A stretch of 64,000 nt of DNA from Sporosarcina sp. NCCP-2222 (GTDB lineage Bacteria; Bacillota; Bacilli; Bacillales_A; Planococcaceae): contig NZ_BQYK01000008.1 of NCBI RefSeq assembly GCF_023168145.1, forward strand, positions 7,302-71,301, written 5' to 3'. The notes below the pieces were generated by a model, which ran no database searches, was not told the origin of the DNA, and saw only the letters and a program-made list of their open reading frames with translations. Position 1 is the stretch's first letter. The number at the start of each line of letters is the position of its first letter. Both the position numbers and the translations under genes were made by a program. Shown here piece by piece: positions 9,431-16,501 of this stretch.

Positions 9431-10414
9431 TTGGATACAGGAACACATATTGTCATGAGTGCGGCAGTTTGCGGAATCGCACTTGCGGATCCTGTCGTTT
9501 CTTCGGATCCTGTGACCATGACAGCTGTTTTTGTCGGAATAGCCGGCGGATCCCTCATACCGGATATCGACACCGTTCTAAAATTGAAGAACAATGCCAT
9601 CTATATCCGGAATCATCGGGGCATCACCCATTCCGTCCCTGCTGTGTTGCTTTGGCCTCTCGTTATTTCAGTGTTGCTTTCGTTTCTGTTGCCTGGTGCA
9701 GATTATATCCATGTTTGGGCTTGGACATTTTTAGCCGTATTCCTTCATGTCTTTGTGGACATTTTTAATTCATACGGCACACAAGCCTTGCGCCCCTTCT
9801 CCAATCGGTGGGTCGCGATTGGGGTAATTAATACGTTCGATCCGATAATATTTGGATTGCATATTATCGCCATTCTCGCCTGGATACTCGGCAGCAACCC
9901 AATATTTACATTTGCACTGCTCTATGCCGTGCTGTTCGGCTACTATCTACTGCGCTTTGCGGTTAAAGCGGCTGTAAAGAAGGCCGTTTGCAACACAGTT
10001 CCTGATGCGACAAACATTTTCATTGCACCGACAATGCGGTTTTTCCAATGGCGCGTGGCCGCTTCGAATGAAAAATATCATTACGTTGGACGTGCCTATA
10101 AACGGTCCGTAAATATTTACGATCGTTTTGAACGGGAGCCACTGCCTGATTCCCCCTACATCGAGGCAGCTATGAAAGATCGGAATATCAAAGCCTTTGT
10201 TTCTTTTTCACCCATTTACCGTTGGGCCATCTCGTATGTCGGCGACATTGTGGAAGTCCGCCTCATCGATTTACGCTATCGGAGTAAAGGGTATTATCCA
10301 TTTGTGGCAGTTGCCCATCTTAATAAAGACTTGGAAGTCGTCAACTCCTACACGGGGTGGATTTTCTCTGAAGACAAGCTTAGAAAAAAATTGAAGTTCA
10401 TCCCGAATTCATAA
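9431..10414 (+). CDS. yfhP: Membrane-bound metal-dependent hydrolase YfhP
   Basis: This 327-residue protein belongs to the YdjM/YfhP group (PF04307). The start is a TTG behind AAGGAGTG and gives the family-typical M-D-T-G-T-H. Predicted metal-binding signatures are H6, the acidic P-D-I-D-T-V-L, and the N-H-R-G-I-T-H-S motif near residues 60-68. Four or five helices occupy the first 190 residues, and a soluble domain follows. B. subtilis YfhP is linked to repression of yfhQ-type genes, but its biochemical reaction is unproven. It is divergent from mutY and convergent with yfhH, sharing a terminator with the latter. Confidence 0.87.
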   Translation: MDTGTHIVMSAAVCGIALADPVVSSDPVTMTAVFVGIAGGSLIPDIDTVLKLKNNAIYIRNHRGITHSVPAVLLWPLVISVLLSFLLPGADYIHVWAWTFLAVFLHVFVDIFNSYGTQALRPFSNRWVAIGVINTFDPIIFGLHIIAILAWILGSNPIFTFALLYAVLFGYYLLRFAVKAAVKKAVCNTVPDATNIFIAPTMRFFQWRVAASNEKYHYVGRAYKRSVNIYDRFEREPLPDSPYIEAAMKDRNIKAFVSFSPIYRWAISYVGDIVEVRLIDLRYRSKGYYPFVAVAHLNKDLEVVNSYTGWIFSEDKLRKKLKFIPNS

Positions 10415-10449
10415 GAGCTGCCTGTCCTATCGCAGGCAGCTCTTATTTT
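10412..10449. terminator. Bidirectional terminator between yfhP and yfhH
   Basis: TAAGAGCTGCCTG and CAGGCAGCTCTTA make a perfect 13-bp stem with an 8-base loop; the stem begins in the yfhP stop codon. A short T-rich tail follows on the plus strand, and convergent genes flank it. Confidence 0.85.
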
Positions 10450-10452
10450 CGG

Positions 10453-10785
10453 TCATTTCCCTGATTTTAATGGTTTCAGCATGGAAATCGGCAATGCTTC
10501 TTCCGCCCGTGTTCCACTCAGTCGGTAACCCCAGGCAAATAGGCCCTTCAAGTAATCCACCTTGAAGAAAACTCCTTCATCCCCATCGATCCGATACACT
10601 TCTCCCGGAACAATCGAGTCTGCATCAACCAAATAGGATTGTACAATAACGGCTTTTCTCTGATACACCGCATATTCGTTTACAATGCCAAGCTGCTCCG
10701 CTTTACGCGCTTTTTCCATTAGCCGTGCAAATTCAGAGCGAAGCTCGTGTTCTGTCATCTCACTATATTTCTTCTGGCTCTCCAT
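10453..10785 (-). CDS. yfhH: YfhH family protein (DUF1811)
   Basis: This small cytosolic protein (110 residues from the preferred start) resembles B. subtilis YfhH, a conserved Firmicute protein of unknown function. It has an N-terminal helical half (Y-S-E-M-T-E-H-E-L and E-K-A-R-K-A-E-Q-L-G) and an SH3-like C-terminal half with D-Y-L-K-G-L-F-A-W-G-Y-R and A-L-P-I-S-M-L. An in-frame ATG exists at 10809, but the ATG at 10785 follows an AAGGAG site and matches the family start. The first 23 bases overlap the 3' end of recX, so the two are probably co-transcribed and coupled. Confidence 0.87.
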   Translation of the reverse strand: MESQKKYSEMTEHELRSEFARLMEKARKAEQLGIVNEYAVYQRKAVIVQSYLVDADSIVPGEVYRIDGDEGVFFKVDYLKGLFAWGYRLSGTRAEEALPISMLKPLKSGK

Positions 10786-11587
10786 GATCCTCAGTCTCCT
10801 TCTTTTCAATGAACCGGTTGATCCGATCCATCGGTATGCCTTTTTGATACATCGCCTGCTTCACCCGGTTGATCAATTGATAACCCGAATGTTTTGAGTG
10901 GTACCGACGCCATGCTTTCTCACCGATTGAGTCAGTCATCGCATCCCACTCGTCCTCTTCTATTTCCATCTCCAGGTTATCAATGACTTGATTGACCACC
11001 TCATAGGAGAATCCTTTTCGTAATAAGGCGTTCTGGATTTTTTGTTTTAATTGCGCGGGAGGGGTGGAACGATTTCCGTTAACGGCTTTTTCCGCCAACT
11101 TTCTTGCTCGCGCAATCTGTTCCTCATCTGAATATTGCTCGATCACTTGTTGTTGTAATTCCTTAGCGATCCCTTTTTTCTGCAAATCTTGTTGAATGGC
11201 TTTTGGTCCTTTATTCGAAGTGTTTTTTTGTGTTTGCAATAAAGCCTCCGAAAATGCTTCATCATTTAAGAAACCGAGGCGCTTCAATTTGACGATCGCC
11301 TCCAGAATAACCGCCTCTCCAAACTCCAAATCCGCAAGCTTCTTCTTCACTTCAAACTCGCTTCGCATGCGGAACGATAAGAAGTGAAGCGCACGATTAA
11401 AAGCCTTTTCAATTTGATCTTCGTACTCGATTTCGCCTTTAGCCCAATCATCCACCTGCATCCCTTTCGTCAAACCAAACTTGACGAGCACGGATTCATG
11501 GACGCTGAATGCGTATACTTCATCGAGAAATATATTATATCGTTCGCTATCACGTTTTTGTTGTGTTATTTTCGTAATAACAGACAT
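10763..11587 (-). CDS. recX: Recombination regulator RecX
   Basis: RecX modulates RecA filaments during recombination and SOS repair. The protein has 274 residues from the ATG at 11587, the normal length in Bacillus. It contains the three-helix RecX repeats, for example F-L-S-F-R-M-R-S-E-F-E-V-K-K-K-L near residue 70 and L-L-R-K-G-F-S-Y-E-V-V-N-Q-V-I near 205. The open frame extends 65 codons upstream to 11782, but the GGGGAGG site and the promoter at 11613-11641 support the shorter form. It overlaps yfhH and is divergent from yfhF. Confidence 0.92.
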   Translation of the reverse strand: MSVITKITQQKRDSERYNIFLDEVYAFSVHESVLVKFGLTKGMQVDDWAKGEIEYEDQIEKAFNRALHFLSFRMRSEFEVKKKLADLEFGEAVILEAIVKLKRLGFLNDEAFSEALLQTQKNTSNKGPKAIQQDLQKKGIAKELQQQVIEQYSDEEQIARARKLAEKAVNGNRSTPPAQLKQKIQNALLRKGFSYEVVNQVIDNLEMEIEEDEWDAMTDSIGEKAWRRYHSKHSGYQLINRVKQAMYQKGIPMDRINRFIEKKETEDHGEPEEI

Positions 11588-11612
11588 ATAGGCATACCTC
11601 CCCGCTATTACT

Positions 11613-11641
11613 AGTATACAACGATGAGACATGGAGGTCAG
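11613..11641 (-). promoter_or_regulatory. Sigma-A promoter of recX
   Basis: CTGACC, a 17-base spacer and TATACT on the minus strand lie 26 bases before the recX ATG. No clear LexA box was seen, so SOS control is not indicated. Confidence 0.6.
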
Positions 11642-11674
11642 CTTTCTGATTTTAGTCGAGAGGAGATGGCTGGA

Positions 11675-12574
11675 ATGAGAGTGGTAATTGCCGGTGGAAC
11701 AGGATTTGTCGGACGCCATCTTGTGGAGTTGTTGCAGGCGCAACAAGACGAAGTCATCGTGCTTACGAGGCAAGCATCCCATACTTCAAATGGAGTCTCG
11801 TATGTTCGATGGCTCAGCGAGGATGCCTGTCCAGAAAAAGAAATAGGGGCAGTCGATGCCTTTATCAATTTGGCTGGCGTCTCAATTAATGATGGAAGAT
11901 GGAACCAATCCCATCGAGAAGCAATTTTTAACAGCCGCATGGAAGCAACGGATGAATTGTTGAGAATCATCTCGGCGATGGAACAAAAGCCTTCTGTTTT
12001 AATTAATGCGAGTGCAATCGGCATTTATCCGACCTCGGAAACCGCTGTTTATACAGAACGTTCAAAAGAAAAAGCAGATGATTTGCTGGGTACAACTGTA
12101 ACAGCATGGGAAGACAAAGCTTCTGCCGCTTCCCAAATGGGTATTCGCACAGTCTTTACACGGTTCGGAACCGTATTCGGCAAAGAGGAGGGAGCACTTC
12201 CGTTAATGGTCATGCCTTATAAGTTTTTCGTTGGAGGCAAAATCGGCAGCGGCAAGCAATGGATCTCCTGGGTCCATGTCGAGGATGTCGCACGCGCCAT
12301 CTTGTTTGCATTAACACACGATAGCTTGGAAGGGCCTGTAAATGTCACATCGCCTTTCCCGAAAAGGATGAGCGAAGTTGGAAAAGCAATCGGATCCACA
12401 ATCGGCCGGCCGCATTGGATGCCAGCCCCTGCGCCGCTAATGCAAATCGCATTAGGCAAAAAAAGCAGCCTCGTGCTGGAAGGACAATTTGTCCTGCCTG
12501 AAGTTCTCCAAGAAGCCGGCTTCCATTTTAAATTTCCGGTTCTGGAAGAGGCCCTCCATGACTTGCTGGCGTAA
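11675..12574 (+). CDS. yfhF: NAD(P)-binding epimerase-like protein YfhF (SDR39U1 type)
   Basis: This 299-residue protein belongs to the TIGR01777 epimerase family (B. subtilis YfhF, E. coli YfcH). The N-terminus is a Rossmann fold starting M-R-V-V-I-A-G-G-T-G-F-V-G-R-H-L, and the conserved I-N-A-S-A-I-G-I-Y follows near residue 108. The C-terminal DUF1731 part has P-V-N-V-T-S-P-F-P and the W-M-P-A-P-A-P-L-M segment. The substrate is unknown. Of several in-frame starts, the ATG at 11675 begins exactly at the Rossmann strand and has a GAGAGGAG site 9 bases before it. It is divergent from recX. Confidence 0.87.
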   Translation: MRVVIAGGTGFVGRHLVELLQAQQDEVIVLTRQASHTSNGVSYVRWLSEDACPEKEIGAVDAFINLAGVSINDGRWNQSHREAIFNSRMEATDELLRIISAMEQKPSVLINASAIGIYPTSETAVYTERSKEKADDLLGTTVTAWEDKASAASQMGIRTVFTRFGTVFGKEEGALPLMVMPYKFFVGGKIGSGKQWISWVHVEDVARAILFALTHDSLEGPVNVTSPFPKRMSEVGKAIGSTIGRPHWMPAPAPLMQIALGKKSSLVLEGQFVLPEVLQEAGFHFKFPVLEEALHDLLA

Positions 12575-12575
12575 A

Positions 12576-12604
12576 GTATATTTTTTAAAGAACCGCACAT
12601 CCTA
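12576..12604 (+). promoter_or_regulatory. Sigma-G promoter of pdaA
   Basis: GTATA, 17 bases and CATCCTA fit the sigma-G consensus at every defined position, 74 bases upstream of pdaA. The B. subtilis pdaA gene is known to be sigma-G dependent. Confidence 0.7.
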
Positions 12605-12677
12605 ACAACAAAATCCTTGTGGGTGCTTGTCTTGAAGCCTGCCCTCGGATTCTGGAAGAAAAAGGAGTGTGTTACGC

Positions 12678-13478
12678 ATGGAACATCATGGACCCGGGAT
12701 TTTAATGGCCGCCTTTATCATCGTCGTCGGTGTACTATTTAATCCTTTTGCCGCTAGAGCGGAAGAGTTTCATTGGGGATTCAAAAAAGCATCCGGCGGA
12801 GTACCGCCGGATGCAGGAGCCGCATTGGAAACGATACTTGAACGTCATGGCGCCATCTACAAAGGAAAACCGGATGAGAAAATCGCCTACCTGACATTTG
12901 ATAATGGCTACGAAAATGGCTATACGGAAAGCATTCTCGATACACTCAAAAAAGAGGAAGCCCCGGCAACATTCTTTCTCACTGGTCATTATTTAAAAAG
13001 CGCGGCGCCCCTCGTAAAACGAATGGTGAAGGAAGGCCATATCATCGGAAATCACTCTTATAACCACCCGAATATGGCCAGCGTCTCCCAACAAAAGATG
13101 GAAGAAGAACTGAAGAAGTTTGACGAACTGCTGAACCAGACAGCCGGCGTCCAGCGAACCAACTACTTCCGTCCGCCTGAAGGAGTTTTCAGCGAAGCCC
13201 TACTCGCCCAGGCAAATGAACTCGGATACCGTCACATCTTCTGGTCCGTCGCCTTTATCGACTGGCATGCAAACAAGCCGAAAGGAAAAGCCTACGCGTA
13301 CAATGAACTCATGAACCAACTACATCCGGGAGCGGTCATCCTCATGCACACCGTCTCTCCAGATAACGCAGAAGCGCTCCCCGACTTTATTCGCGAAGCC
13401 AAAAAATTGGGCTACGAATTCAGAACGCTCGATGACTTGGTCCTCGAGTACGAAAATGTTAACTCCATTCTGCACTGA
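12678..13478 (+). CDS. pdaA: Spore-cortex muramic delta-lactam deacetylase PdaA
   Basis: PdaA removes the acetyl group from muramic acid so that muramic delta-lactam can form in the spore cortex, a mark needed for cortex lysis at germination. The protein has 266 residues. A signal peptide (about 1-29) ends A-A-R-A before E-E-F-H-W-G-F. The NodB domain shows T-F-D-N-G-Y-E-N-G with the catalytic Asp, the metal-binding N-H-S-Y-N-H-P, R-P-P-E-G-V-F-S, S-V-A-F-I-D-W and I-L-M-H-T-V-S. The T-F-D-N-G-Y-E-N motif is diagnostic for PdaA. The ATG at 12678 is 10 bases after AAGGAG, better than the GTG at 12669. A sigma-G promoter is upstream. Confidence 0.93.
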   Translation: MEHHGPGILMAAFIIVVGVLFNPFAARAEEFHWGFKKASGGVPPDAGAALETILERHGAIYKGKPDEKIAYLTFDNGYENGYTESILDTLKKEEAPATFFLTGHYLKSAAPLVKRMVKEGHIIGNHSYNHPNMASVSQQKMEEELKKFDELLNQTAGVQRTNYFRPPEGVFSEALLAQANELGYRHIFWSVAFIDWHANKPKGKAYAYNELMNQLHPGAVILMHTVSPDNAEALPDFIREAKKLGYEFRTLDDLVLEYENVNSILH

Positions 13479-13503
13479 GCATCCACTTTGTGGGTGCTTT
13501 TTG
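13478..13503 (+). terminator. Terminator of pdaA
   Basis: AGCATCCAC and GTGGGTGCT form a 9-bp stem (one G-T pair) with a TTT loop directly at the stop codon, followed by TTTTTG. Confidence 0.8.
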
Positions 13504-13540
13504 TTGGATTGGATTTGTTTCATGGCTTGGATGGCATGAC

Positions 13541-14021
13541 AGTAATATAAGGTGAATGCCAGTATAACGGGTTGAACTCCAATATAGCCGGATGTACGCC
13601 AATAACTCATTCTGAACGCCAATATTGCCGGATGAACGCCAATTACTTATTTTGAACGCCAATATAGTCGGATGAACGCCAATAACTCATTCTGAACGCC
13701 AATATAGCCGGACGAACGCCAGATAACCAGTATGAACGCCAGAATATAGGATTGAACGCCAGATAATCAGTATGAACGCCAGAATATAGGATTGAACGCC
13801 AGATAACCAGTACGAACGCCAGAATATAGGATTGAACGCCAGATAACCAGTACGAACGCCAGAATATAGGATTGAACGCCAGATAACCAGTATGAACGCC
13901 AGAATATAGAATTGAACGCCAGATAACCAGTATGAACGCCAGAATATAGGATTGAACGCCAATAAGTCATTCTGAATGCCAATATAGCCGGATGAAACGC
14001 CAATATATCAATCTGAACGCC
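13541..14021. repeat. Array of about 24 tandem 20-bp units, core GAACGCC
   Basis: From 13541 a unit of exactly 20 bp repeats without a gap to 13980, then twice more with one inserted base near 13996. Each unit ends in (T/C)GAACGCC (variants GAATGCC, GAACTCC, GTACGCC) after 12 mostly A/T-rich bases. Outer units alternate a-a-t-a-a-c-t-c-a-t with a-a-t-a-t-a-g-c-c-g beginnings. The centre (13721-13960) is six nearly identical 40-bp dimers beginning AGATAACCAG and AGAATATAGG. Because 20 is not a multiple of 3, a stop-free unit leaves all three minus frames open; these long frames are artefacts. The array fills the gap between convergent pdaA and the MFS gene. I cannot assign it to a named repeat family. 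Confidence 0.93.
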
Positions 14022-14070
14022 ATACAACGCTCCCATCGGTCACTCTGCCTTAATTACCAAAAAGCCTCAC

Positions 14071-15258
14071 TCACCCAATTGCACGCGTCCTTCCTCTCCC
14101 TCCAACAAGTGCCACGATAAATAACAAACCAAAGAAGATGGAGAGAATCATCAAAAAGCTCATGTTGGCGAAATGCTCTAAAAACAGGCCGCCGATAAAG
14201 GGGCCGGTTAAGCTGCCGATACTGAAGAAAATTCCGCATAGTAAATTCCCGGTCGGCAAGAGATCCTTTGGCGTTAAATCCGACATGTAGGATATGCCGA
14301 GCGAGAAGACAGAGCCTAAGAAAATCCCTGTTATAAAAATGGCGATGAGAATAAACAAGACCGTGTCACCAGCTAATCCTGCAAGCAAGAAGCCGACTGC
14401 GCCTCCAGCGTAGGTGATTGGAACAATGGTCCGCCTACCGATTTTATCGGACAACATGCCGAGCGGCAGCTGAGATAAAATACCGCCTAACGAGAAAGTC
14501 GCCAATATCAGGGAAACCGAACTTAATTCCAAGCCGTTTCGCAAGGCGTACACGGGATACATGGCATTCAGTGATGACTCCAGAAAGCCATAACCAAATG
14601 GTCCTAAAAACGCGATGCCGGCGACCGCAATCGTCATTTTCGCCCGTCCTGCAAAATGGCGCCCGCCTGCCTCGTTACTTGATATAACATCCGGAAAATC
14701 GTTTTTCAAAGTAAATACGAGGGACCAGGCAGCCATGCAAAGCAGGCCAGATATGATGAAAGGCAGTCCTTCGAATATATGGACAAGCGGTGCAAATAAT
14801 GGGCCCGCTCCAAATCCCACACTGAAAGACAAACCATAAACCGCAATGTTTCTGCCGAGACGATGGCCCGGTGAAGTGCTCGTAATCCACGTTTGTGTTG
14901 AGAAATGAAGGGCATGGTCTCCGATGCCGATGAGTAAACGCAAAATAAACCAGAAAACTACATGCTTCCAAAGCGGAAACAGAAGGAGCGATCCAAAAAC
15001 GATGATTCCTCCAAAAATAATGACGGGTTTATACCCAAACCGCCGAAGCGGCGCTTCCATGAAAGGGGAAACTAGGAGGGTCCCGATGTAGAGACCTGTA
15101 GCATTCAGCCCATTCAATGTACTGGATATACCATCCCGTTCAAAGATCGCTGAAATGAGCGGCAATAACATACCTTGTGAAAAACCTGAGATCGACACGA
15201 TGATGACTAAAATCCAAAAACGATGCCGTTCTGCCTGAAGTGTTCGATCCATAAGCAT
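14071..15258 (-). CDS. MFS transporter
   Basis: This 395-residue major facilitator protein has about 12 predicted helices. The loop 2-3 motif is P-L-R-R-F-G-Y-K-P near residue 65, and the second-half counterpart G-M-L-S-D-K-I-G-R-R-T is near residue 255; such G-x-L-x-D-(K/R)-x-G-R-(K/R) motifs mark drug- and sugar-type transporters. It probably exports a drug or metabolite with protons, but the substrate cannot be told. The ATG at 15258 has an AAGGAG site; an upstream in-frame ATG at 15300 has none. It is divergent from the OsmC gene and convergent with pdaA across the repeat array. Confidence 0.87.
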   Translation of the reverse strand: MLMDRTLQAERHRFWILVIIVSISGFSQGMLLPLISAIFERDGISSTLNGLNATGLYIGTLLVSPFMEAPLRRFGYKPVIIFGGIIVFGSLLLFPLWKHVVFWFILRLLIGIGDHALHFSTQTWITSTSPGHRLGRNIAVYGLSFSVGFGAGPLFAPLVHIFEGLPFIISGLLCMAAWSLVFTLKNDFPDVISSNEAGGRHFAGRAKMTIAVAGIAFLGPFGYGFLESSLNAMYPVYALRNGLELSSVSLILATFSLGGILSQLPLGMLSDKIGRRTIVPITYAGGAVGFLLAGLAGDTVLFILIAIFITGIFLGSVFSLGISYMSDLTPKDLLPTGNLLCGIFFSIGSLTGPFIGGLFLEHFANMSFLMILSIFFGLLFIVALVGGRGRTRAIG

Positions 15259-15317
15259 TCTGCTCCTTAAATATCTGAATTTCTTATACAATGGTAGCAT
15301 AAGGAGGAATCAAAACG

Positions 15318-15704
15318 ATGAAATTTGAAATGACTGAAAACGGCTTTGAAACTGAAACATCCTATGGAAAGCTAGCCATCTCCTCAAATGATGAATTTGG
15401 ATTCAGACCTTTCCAACTGCTCGTCTCATCTGTCGCAGTATGCAGCGGAGGTGTCATGCGTAAAATTCTGGACAAAATGCGTATGCCGGCCGAACATATT
15501 ACGGTGGAGGCTAAGGAAATCGTTCGCAACCCAGATGTAGCCGACCGGATTGAAAGAATCCATCTCCATTTCACAATTAAAGGTTCTTCCATTGAAGATT
15601 CGAAAATGGATCGTGTTCTGGAACTGACAACGAAAAACTGTTCCATGGTTCAATCCGTGCATGATTCCATTGAGATTGTTGAAACTTATGAAATCGTAAA
15701 ATAA
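15318..15704 (+). CDS. OsmC family protein (peroxiredoxin-like)
   Basis: This 128-residue OsmC/Ohr-type protein typically reduces organic hydroperoxides using two cysteines. The conserved N-terminal strand pairs, the first Cys in V-A-V-C-S-G-G-V-M (about residue 41), and the second Cys in T-K-N-C-S-M-V-Q near residue 110 are all visible. This pattern is closer to the YhfA/OsmC subgroup than to Ohr. It starts behind AAGGAGGAATC. It stands alone, with a strong terminator after it. The peroxidase role is inferred from the family. Confidence 0.85.
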   Translation: MKFEMTENGFETETSYGKLAISSNDEFGFRPFQLLVSSVAVCSGGVMRKILDKMRMPAEHITVEAKEIVRNPDVADRIERIHLHFTIKGSSIEDSKMDRVLELTTKNCSMVQSVHDSIEIVETYEIVK

Positions 15705-15705
15705 C

Positions 15706-15750
15706 AAAAAGGCCCAGTCATATCTGCTAGCAGATGATGGCTGGGCCTTT
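15706..15750. terminator. Bidirectional terminator after the OsmC gene
   Basis: AAAAAGGCCCAG and CTGGGCCTTT form a GC-rich stem with an extended inner pairing (ATCTGCTAGCAGAT at the tip). The stem is directly after the OsmC stop and can also end minus-strand transcription from the promoter at 15901-15928. Confidence 0.85.
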
Positions 15751-15847
15751 ACGTCTGAGTAATATCTTCACTTTCCATTTGCATAAAGATGTCGTAGTCG
15801 GCCGGTGCAATTGCTGCCGTCCGTTCACGGATCCCCTCCTTTGTCAT
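15749..15847 (-). CDS. Possible 32-residue peptide
   Basis: A short frame on the minus strand encodes 32 residues beginning M-T-K-E-G-I-R-E-R-T and ending in the acidic M-E-S-E-D-I-T-Q-T. It ends exactly where the terminator begins and lies downstream of a good promoter (15901-15928), so the region is probably transcribed. The ribosome site is not clean: AGGAG is about 20 bases upstream of the ATG, whereas an AAGGAGGGG inside the frame would fit a GTG in another frame (15 bases further on). I do not recognise the peptide; a small RNA is an alternative. Confidence 0.35.
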   Translation of the reverse strand: MTKEGIRERTAAIAPADYDIFMQMESEDITQT

Positions 15848-15900
15848 CAGGATGTGATTCGTCTCTACTCCTACGGCCTCCTTTACGATTGATTAACCAT

Positions 15901-15928
15901 AGTATATCACAAAGATTTTATATTTCAA
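15901..15928 (-). promoter_or_regulatory. Promoter upstream of the 15.8-kb small transcript
   Basis: TTGAAA, a 16-base spacer and TATACT occur on the minus strand, followed about 15 bases later by AAAGGAGG. Together with the terminator at 15706-15750 this defines a transcript of about 170 bases. Confidence 0.6.
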
Positions 15929-16248
15929 ACAATTTGATTATTTTTAATTCAAAATTCCTATATCATTCTGGCGGTTCTCAAGGAGGTGCGTTGTGTTACT
16001 CTTTATGAGCATTGCATTGCCCAGCTTCCATTTCTCACACAAAAAATGCATTACCAATGTCTAAATTCGCAATGTCTAGTTCTAATTGATTAAAATTACT
16101 CTCATTCCACTCAATCACAGCCAAATACTCTCTCACCTGCTCATAACTCTCGGCACACGTTACCCACTTCAACCAAGCATAACCTACCATCAAGGAACGC
16201 ATAATACCATAAACCATAAAACGCCCCACCGCTCCCATTGAGAGGACA
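15929..16248. other. Gene-poor interval, no supported gene
   Basis: A 98-codon minus frame (16035-16331) opens here. Its best internal start (M-V-Y-G-I-M-R-S) would give about 60 residues with no recognisable domain, and its 5' part runs through the promoter and start of the next gene. I see no convincing gene, RNA or terminator. Confidence 0.4.
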
Positions 16249-16277
16249 TTGAACAATTCGGCGTTTTCATATAGGAT
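16249..16277 (+). promoter_or_regulatory. Promoter of the SE1561-like gene and fumarase
   Basis: TTGAAC, a 17-base spacer and TAGGAT lie 28 bases before the small gene at 16305. Confidence 0.55.
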
Positions 16278-16304
16278 AGAAATGAATGAAAAGAGGTGTC
16301 TCGC

Positions 16305-16481
16305 TTGAATCATCCACAAAACAATGGACAAGTGGATCAGTTAAAAAGTCGTCTCCATCAATTCCTTGAAAAATTGGAATCGATTGAGCCTGAAACGGCG
16401 GATCTGCAAGAAATTGATCAACTGATACAATTAGTTGACGAACTCGAAAAACAGATGGAACAGCTTAAAACAGACAACTGA
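16305..16481 (+). CDS. SE1561 family small protein
   Basis: This 58-residue acidic, highly helical protein (D-Q-L-K-S-R-L-H-Q-F-L-E-K-L, then heptad-like L-I-Q-L-V-D-E-L-E-K-Q-M) resembles the SE1561 family, small Firmicute proteins of unknown function. It is probably a short coiled coil. The TTG at 16305, 6 bases after AAGAGGTG, is the likely start; a GTG at 16296 overlaps that site. It ends 20 bases before the fumarase start and is presumably co-transcribed with it. Confidence 0.7.
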   Translation: MNHPQNNGQVDQLKSRLHQFLEKLESIEPETADLQEIDQLIQLVDELEKQMEQLKTDN

Positions 16482-16501
16482 ATAAGCAGGGGGAAATTTG
16501 A

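Noticed and set aside
13541..14021. CRISPR array
   Set aside because: The repeats are too short and contiguous, there are no unique spacers of constant length between long repeats, and no cas genes are near. The same holds for 32972-33344.
13459..14036. Several 67-91-codon minus-strand frames coding for W-R-S-x-x-Y-S-G-V repeats
   Set aside because: They are the translation of a 20-bp DNA repeat that happens to lack stops in every frame; no ribosome site, no start at a plausible place, and frames continue into each other.
16035..16331. 98-codon minus-strand frame
   Set aside because: Its 5' third is antisense to the promoter and start of a better-supported small gene, no ribosome site was found at its first ATG, and no domain is visible. 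A shorter 60-codon version cannot be excluded.
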